This document shows positions 60,690-64,000 of a stretch of 64,000 nt of DNA, piece after piece. Below the pieces are notes generated by a model that worked only from the letters and a program-made list of their open reading frames with translations, was not told the DNA's origin and did no database searches. The translations under genes and the position numbers were made by a program. This stretch comes from UBA1206 sp041672465 (GTDB taxonomy: Bacteria; Bacillota; Clostridia; Oscillospirales; CAG-382): assembly GCA_041672465.1 (NCBI GenBank), contig JBAYZO010000004.1:8529-72528 (forward strand), given 5' to 3'. Position 1 is the first letter of the stretch, and each line of letters opens with the position of its first letter.

Positions 60690-61635
60690 CCTTTGCCTCC
60701 TCGCCGTCGCCGGCGTCTTCCTCAAGCTTTTTCAAAAACTCCTTGGCGGTGTCATAACCCATTTTCTTTTGCCGGTTGTTCATGGCGGCTATCTCAATTA
60801 TCACCGCGAGGTTGCGGCCGGGCTTGACGGGAATGGTTATGGCGGGGACAGAAATGCCTAAGATTTCCTCGCACTCGGTTATCAGCCCGATTCTCTCATA
60901 GTCTTTGTCCCGCGCCCAGTTTTCAAACTTGATAACAAGGTCGATTTTTTCGGTTTCCTTTACCGCGCCCATTCCGAAAATGCGTTTTACGTCCACGATT
61001 CCGATCCCGCGGAGTTCGATATAATGCTTTATCAATGAGGGCGCCGAGCCCACCAGCGTTATGGCGGACACTTTTTTTATCACAACCGCGTCGTCGGCGA
61101 TAAACCTGTGGCCGCGCTTGACAAGCTCAATTGCCGTTTCGGATTTCCCTATACCGCTGTCGCCGAGAATAAGTATGCCCTCGCCGTACACCTCGACCAT
61201 CACCCCGTGGGTGGTTATGCGCTCGGCAAGCTCCACGTTTAAATAAGACGTGAGCGCCGCGGCGAGCGCGGAGGTTGTTTCGGGAGTGCGGAACAGCGGC
61301 GTGCCGAATTTTTGGGAAAGCTCAAGCAGTTCGCCGAACACGGGGAGCCCCGAGGTAACTATAAGCGCCACGATTTTGTGCGCCAAAAGCCTTTCGAGCG
61401 ACGTTCGCCTCTCGTCGGGGGTGAGCCCGCCCAAATAGCCGTACTCCATGTTGCCGATAAGCTGGATTCTCTCGTTTTCAAAATGCTTGAAAAAGCCCGC
61501 CAGCGGCAGCGCCGGCCGGGAAAGGTCAGAACGCGTCACATATATTTCCCCGAAGTTTTCCGGGCTGTTAAGCTTCTCAAGCGAAAATTTTTCGGCCACC
61601 GCCCCAAGTCTAACTTTATAGCTCAGGCTCTTCAT
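60670..61635 (-). CDS. hprK: HPr kinase/phosphorylase
   Basis: A 321-residue bifunctional enzyme that phosphorylates and dephosphorylates Ser46 of HPr in carbon-catabolite control. The N-terminal domain is at about 1-130. The Walker A GDSGIGKSE is at about 155-163, the FIADDAVV segment and the HprK signature around HYIELRGIGIVDVKRIFGMG follow. CcpA, HPr and enzyme I are not in the window. It overlaps both neighbours by about 20 bases, indicating tight translational coupling with the DUF2812-like gene and glcK. Confidence 0.95.
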   Translation of the reverse strand: MKSLSYKVRLGAVAEKFSLEKLNSPENFGEIYVTRSDLSRPALPLAGFFKHFENERIQLIGNMEYGYLGGLTPDERRTSLERLLAHKIVALIVTSGLPVFGELLELSQKFGTPLFRTPETTSALAAALTSYLNVELAERITTHGVMVEVYGEGILILGDSGIGKSETAIELVKRGHRFIADDAVVIKKVSAITLVGSAPSLIKHYIELRGIGIVDVKRIFGMGAVKETEKIDLVIKFENWARDKDYERIGLITECEEILGISVPAITIPVKPGRNLAVIIEIAAMNNRQKKMGYDTAKEFLKKLEEDAGDGEEAKDVLSWH

Positions 61636-62278
61636 TGTTTTCCTCCGTCAATCCCGTATCTGTCAGCTTCCCCGCCTTTTTAAACCACGCGGTAAATTCG
61701 GTCCAGTAAAACACGGCGGCGGCGGAAACGGCGGCTGCTATCGGCCAGAGAAACGCCAAAAACAGCTTCGCGGGGTTTTTCCCCACCACAAAGTTAAAGT
61801 AAGGCATTATTTCGTCTTTGTCCGCGGGGACTTTATAGCCCATTTTATTAAACTTGCCCGCCCAGCTGAGGTTATAAAGAACCAGTCCGGCAACATAAAC
61901 AAGGCAGATTGTCCAGAAGATCGCCAGCGAAAAGTAGCGCTTTTTAAGCGCTTTAACCGCCGCCGGGCTTTTTTCGGGCGGGGTTGCCCCTTCCTTTGCC
62001 AAAAAAGCGAAGCAGTTCCGCCTGCCGCAATAAACCACACCCTCTTTTTCTTTTCTAACTTCGAGATACTCTTTGTTTTCCGGCGTCTCGGGCGAGGAAT
62101 TCAGCCATTCCATGCTGTAAGACCAAACGGTTTCGGTTTCGTCAAAAAAATAGACGAACGGGTAAACTTTTCGCAAAAGCAAGCCCTTTTTCCCATTTTT
62201 GTTTAAAAACTTTTCTTCGGAATAAAGGGAAAAAAACACCCTTATTTTTCTGACCAGAAAAAAACTCCAAACATTCAT
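61616..62278 (-). CDS. DUF2812-like membrane protein
   Basis: A 220-residue protein. The N-terminal cytoplasmic part (about 1-95) has the beta-rich pattern of DUF2812: EEKFLNKNGKKGLLL, an aromatic FFDETETVWSYSMEWL strand and VVYCGRRNCFAFL. Two transmembrane helices follow (about 116-136 and 168-190), with an acidic C-terminal tail. DUF2812 proteins are often linked to small PadR regulators; none is adjacent here. Function unknown. It is the first gene of an operon with hprK and glcK. Confidence 0.6.
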   Translation of the reverse strand: MNVWSFFLVRKIRVFFSLYSEEKFLNKNGKKGLLLRKVYPFVYFFDETETVWSYSMEWLNSSPETPENKEYLEVRKEKEGVVYCGRRNCFAFLAKEGATPPEKSPAAVKALKKRYFSLAIFWTICLVYVAGLVLYNLSWAGKFNKMGYKVPADKDEIMPYFNFVVGKNPAKLFLAFLWPIAAAVSAAAVFYWTEFTAWFKKAGKLTDTGLTEENNEEPEL

Positions 62279-62331
62279 ATTTTAAATCATTCCTTTTAAC
62301 AAATCGGCGGTCTTTGCGCGTTTTTACTTTT

Positions 62332-62369
62332 CGATGGTTAATTATAACCCATCGTTAAACCGTTGTCAA
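62332..62369 (-). promoter_or_regulatory. Consensus promoter with a palindrome over the -10, upstream of the hprK operon
   Basis: On the minus strand TTGACA (62364-62369) and TATAAT (62341-62346) are perfect, with a 17-base spacer. CGATGGTTA (62332-62340) and TAACCCATCG (62345-62354) form a near-perfect inverted repeat around the -10 box, a likely repressor operator. Confidence 0.75.
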
Positions 62370-62403
62370 TCGGGAGTTTGTGGCAGGAACACCCCGCTTA
62401 ACC

Positions 62404-62431
62404 GCAAAAAAAGGGCTTATAACGCCCTTTT
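62404..62431 (-). terminator. Terminator formed by the 3' end of the class V aminotransferase gene
   Basis: On the minus strand AAAAGGGC (62424-62431) pairs with GCCCTTTT (62409-62416), the TAA stop lies in the loop, and a run of seven T follows. The last codons of the gene form the stem. Confidence 0.8.
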
Positions 62432-63541
62432 GGCTATATTCGCCGTCTCGCGGAGGAAGACGTCGATATCCCTTTTAGTGTTTTTTCTCCCTAAACTCAC
62501 CCTTACCCCGCCGTTTTTTGTGCCAAGCGAATTATGCGCCAGCGGTGCGCAGTGGAACCCCCCTCTAACGCAAATCCCCCGGCGGGTGAGAAAACTCGCC
62601 AAGCTCTCGCTGTCTAAGCCTTTTATGTTAAAGAGCGCCACGGGCAAAAACTCCCCGGCGTTTAACGCGTCAAGTCCGTAAAGCGTGACGTTTTTAATTG
62701 ACATCAGCCCCTCGATAAGCTTTTTAAACTCCAAACGCTCCCCAAAGCCCGCCTCAGACGTCTCTCTCACCGCCTCCGCGAGCCCTGAAAACGCCGGAGC
62801 GTTCATGGTTCCCGGCTCAAAGCGTTCGGGAAGAGAGTCCGGCATTGTTTTTTCAAACGACAATAGCCCGGCGCCGCCCTCGAGCAGCGTTTGACCGATT
62901 TGCCCGAAGTTTTTATTTAAAAGCATGGCTCCCGTCCCAAGCGGGCCGTAAAGCCCTTTGTGCCCCGCTACGCAAATAATATCCGCGCCGAAACCCGCAA
63001 CCGAAACCATAATATGCCCCGCGCTCTGGGCGGCGTCGATTATGGTTATAGCTCCTTGTTTTTTCGCCTCCGCCGCAAGGCGGCTTACGGGCAGCACCCT
63101 GCCGAACACGTTGGAAGCGTGGGTAAACACGGCGGCGAAAGCACCGGCTATAACGCTTTTAAAGCTGCTTACAATTTCGTCATCTGTCCCCATGGCGTCA
63201 AAAAAACAAATTTCAGCCTTTTTTGAAGCTTCAAGCGAGCAAAGCGGCCGATAGACGGCGTTATGCTCGACGTTTGAAGTGACGATTTTATTTTTCGCGA
63301 ACCCTTTTATCGCCATGTTAAGCGCCGTCGTCGCCGACGGCGTGAGAACCACCTTTTCGGGCTCGGTGTCAAAAAACAAGGCAAGCCGTTCGCGGCACTC
63401 ATATATCTTTCTCGAGGCGAAGACCGAAAGCCCATGCCCGCTCCTGCCGGGGTTGCCGCAGGCTCTCATTGCCTTTGCCACGCTTTTAACCACCCGGCCG
63501 CTCTTTGGGTAGCCCGTGGCGGCGTTGTCTAAATAAATCAT
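62417..63541 (-). CDS. Class V aminotransferase / cysteine desulfurase-like protein
   Basis: A 374-residue PLP enzyme of the NifS/SufS superfamily. Seen are YLDNAATGYPK, the SNVEHNAVYRPL substrate loop, IDAAQSAGHIMV with the PLP Asp, GHKGLYGPLGTG with the PLP lysine, and the RRGICVRGGFHCAPLAH loop with the catalytic cysteine. This subfamily is commonly paired with DUF3343 proteins and linked to sulfur or selenium trafficking; that gene is 6 bases upstream. No selD, selU or thiI gene is in the window, so the recipient of the S/Se atom is unknown. Confidence 0.92.
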   Translation of the reverse strand: MIYLDNAATGYPKSGRVVKSVAKAMRACGNPGRSGHGLSVFASRKIYECRERLALFFDTEPEKVVLTPSATTALNMAIKGFAKNKIVTSNVEHNAVYRPLCSLEASKKAEICFFDAMGTDDEIVSSFKSVIAGAFAAVFTHASNVFGRVLPVSRLAAEAKKQGAITIIDAAQSAGHIMVSVAGFGADIICVAGHKGLYGPLGTGAMLLNKNFGQIGQTLLEGGAGLLSFEKTMPDSLPERFEPGTMNAPAFSGLAEAVRETSEAGFGERLEFKKLIEGLMSIKNVTLYGLDALNAGEFLPVALFNIKGLDSESLASFLTRRGICVRGGFHCAPLAHNSLGTKNGGVRVSLGRKNTKRDIDVFLRETANIAKRAL

Positions 63542-63547
63542 TTTATT

Positions 63548-63814
63548 TTATGCCTGTCTGCCTTCCCTTGTTTCGGAACGGATTGTTATCCCTCCCGACT
63601 CAATTATATTTCGCGCTCTTACGCAATCCCCCCTCACGTTAATGCCGTAGCCGCAGCCGTCGAACTTTTTAAGGTCGCTTCCCTTTATGAGAGAGGAAGG
63701 TATTCCCGCAAGGGATAAAAGCTTTGACGCCTTGTGCGCGTAGGTAATTGACGACAGTATAAAAACACACCCTTCCGGGGCGTCTTGTTTTCTTCTCATC
63801 ACGGTAACGAACAT
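63548..63814 (-). CDS. DUF3343 putative Se/S carrier protein
   Basis: An 88-residue protein of the DUF3343 family, proposed as a sulfur or selenium carrier. The family shape is visible: FILSSITYAHKASKLLSLAGIPSSLI, then a conserved GCGYGI turn with the candidate carrier cysteine and RGDCVRARNIIESGGI (described by their ends). It lies 6 bases before the class V aminotransferase on the same strand, the usual pairing for this family. It would accept a persulfide or selenide from that enzyme; this is inferred from the family, not shown here. Confidence 0.85.
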   Translation of the reverse strand: MFVTVMRRKQDAPEGCVFILSSITYAHKASKLLSLAGIPSSLIKGSDLKKFDGCGYGINVRGDCVRARNIIESGGITIRSETREGRQA

Positions 63815-63884
63815 CCCTTCACTTCAAGTTTAGGATTTATTCTTCAATCTCATTATATGACAAAACCCGACATTTGGGTATAAA

Positions 63885-63902
63885 AAAAGGCCGCGGCCTT
63901 TT
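63885..63902. terminator. Palindromic terminator near the window edge
   Basis: AAAAGGCCGCGGCCTTTT is a perfect palindrome flanked by an A-run on the left and ending in TTTT, able to terminate in both directions. It lies upstream of the DUF3343 gene and probably ends a plus-strand or neighbouring unit outside the window. No gene is visible in 63815-64000. Confidence 0.55.
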
Positions 63903-64000
63903 AGCACGCAAACCTTTTAGAAAACAAACTTAAGAAAACTTCCTTATATGTTTTTATTACGGGAAAAAAGAGAGCTTCGCCCCGACTTTTCGCCCGTGGG

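Noticed and set aside
1..64000. tRNA, rRNA, CRISPR arrays, transposases, integrases and prophage genes
   Set aside because: I looked for T-loop sequences, regular direct repeats and mobile-element motifs and found none that I could support by eye.

Overview
The window (64 kb, moderately GC-rich coding sequence with AT-rich intergenic regions) comes from the chromosome of an endospore-forming, probably anaerobic member of the Clostridia. The evidence is spo0A and spoVT, ferredoxin-linked indolepyruvate oxidoreductase, a divIVA-yggT-sepF-yggS-HlyD division block, split transketolase, HPr kinase, and AGGAGG-type ribosome binding sites. An Oscillospirales-like host is my guess from general gene content and is not proven. 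I see no tRNA, rRNA, insertion sequence, prophage or CRISPR array.

Layout. 0.1-2.0 kb: an FAD oxidoreductase and an O6-alkylguanine repair protein. 2.0-8.5 kb: a compact type IV pilus operon (four pilin-like proteins, PilM, prepilin peptidase, PilC, PilB) behind a near-consensus promoter, followed by spoVT. 9.3-12.1 kb: a large surface-anchored GH20 hexosaminidase. 12.2-15.9 kb: a sulfur/redox group (a four-domain CoA-disulfide reductase-rhodanese-TusA-DsrE fusion, thioredoxin, and a Crp/Fnr regulator with a CX5C motif). 16.1-17.2 kb: an unlinked large pilin with two repeated C-terminal modules, divergent from iorA-iorB-paaK-ACT (aryl-pyruvate oxidation). 21.6-29.5 kb: maf, proB-proA, two uncharacterised genes (one a catalytically dead NodB-fold protein), a sugar isomerase-like protein, a sugar nucleotidyltransferase, hom and a sirtuin. 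29.5-42.6 kb: a long minus-strand run, in transcription order miaA, HlyD-like, yggS, sepF, yggT, divIVA, ileS, lspA, rluD, transketolase N and C, nif3-like, rqcH. 42.7-44.1 kb: an AT-rich toxin-antitoxin island. 44.1-47.2 kb: queA, dapA, spo0A. 47.5-54.7 kb: an AlgX/AlgJ-like lipoprotein, an EF-G-like GTPase, a degenerate P-type ATPase and rlmB. 54.9-63.8 kb: a membrane protein, a pseudouridine synthase, engB, lon, a ROK glucokinase, hprK, a DUF2812-like protein, a class V aminotransferase and a DUF3343 protein.

The most unusual signals are enzyme or regulator folds that have lost their key residues. Spo0A has Glu in place of the phosphoacceptor Asp. A P-type ATPase-like protein lacks the phosphorylated Asp and carries a long acidic N-terminus. 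A NodB-fold protein has no metal ligands. The first pilin-like protein of the pilus operon lacks both Gly(-1) and Glu5. A consensus Spo0A box lies next to the promoter of the orphan pilin, which may link pilus expression to the atypical Spo0A. Several near-consensus sigma-A promoters and hairpin terminators, some formed by stop-codon regions, could be read directly.
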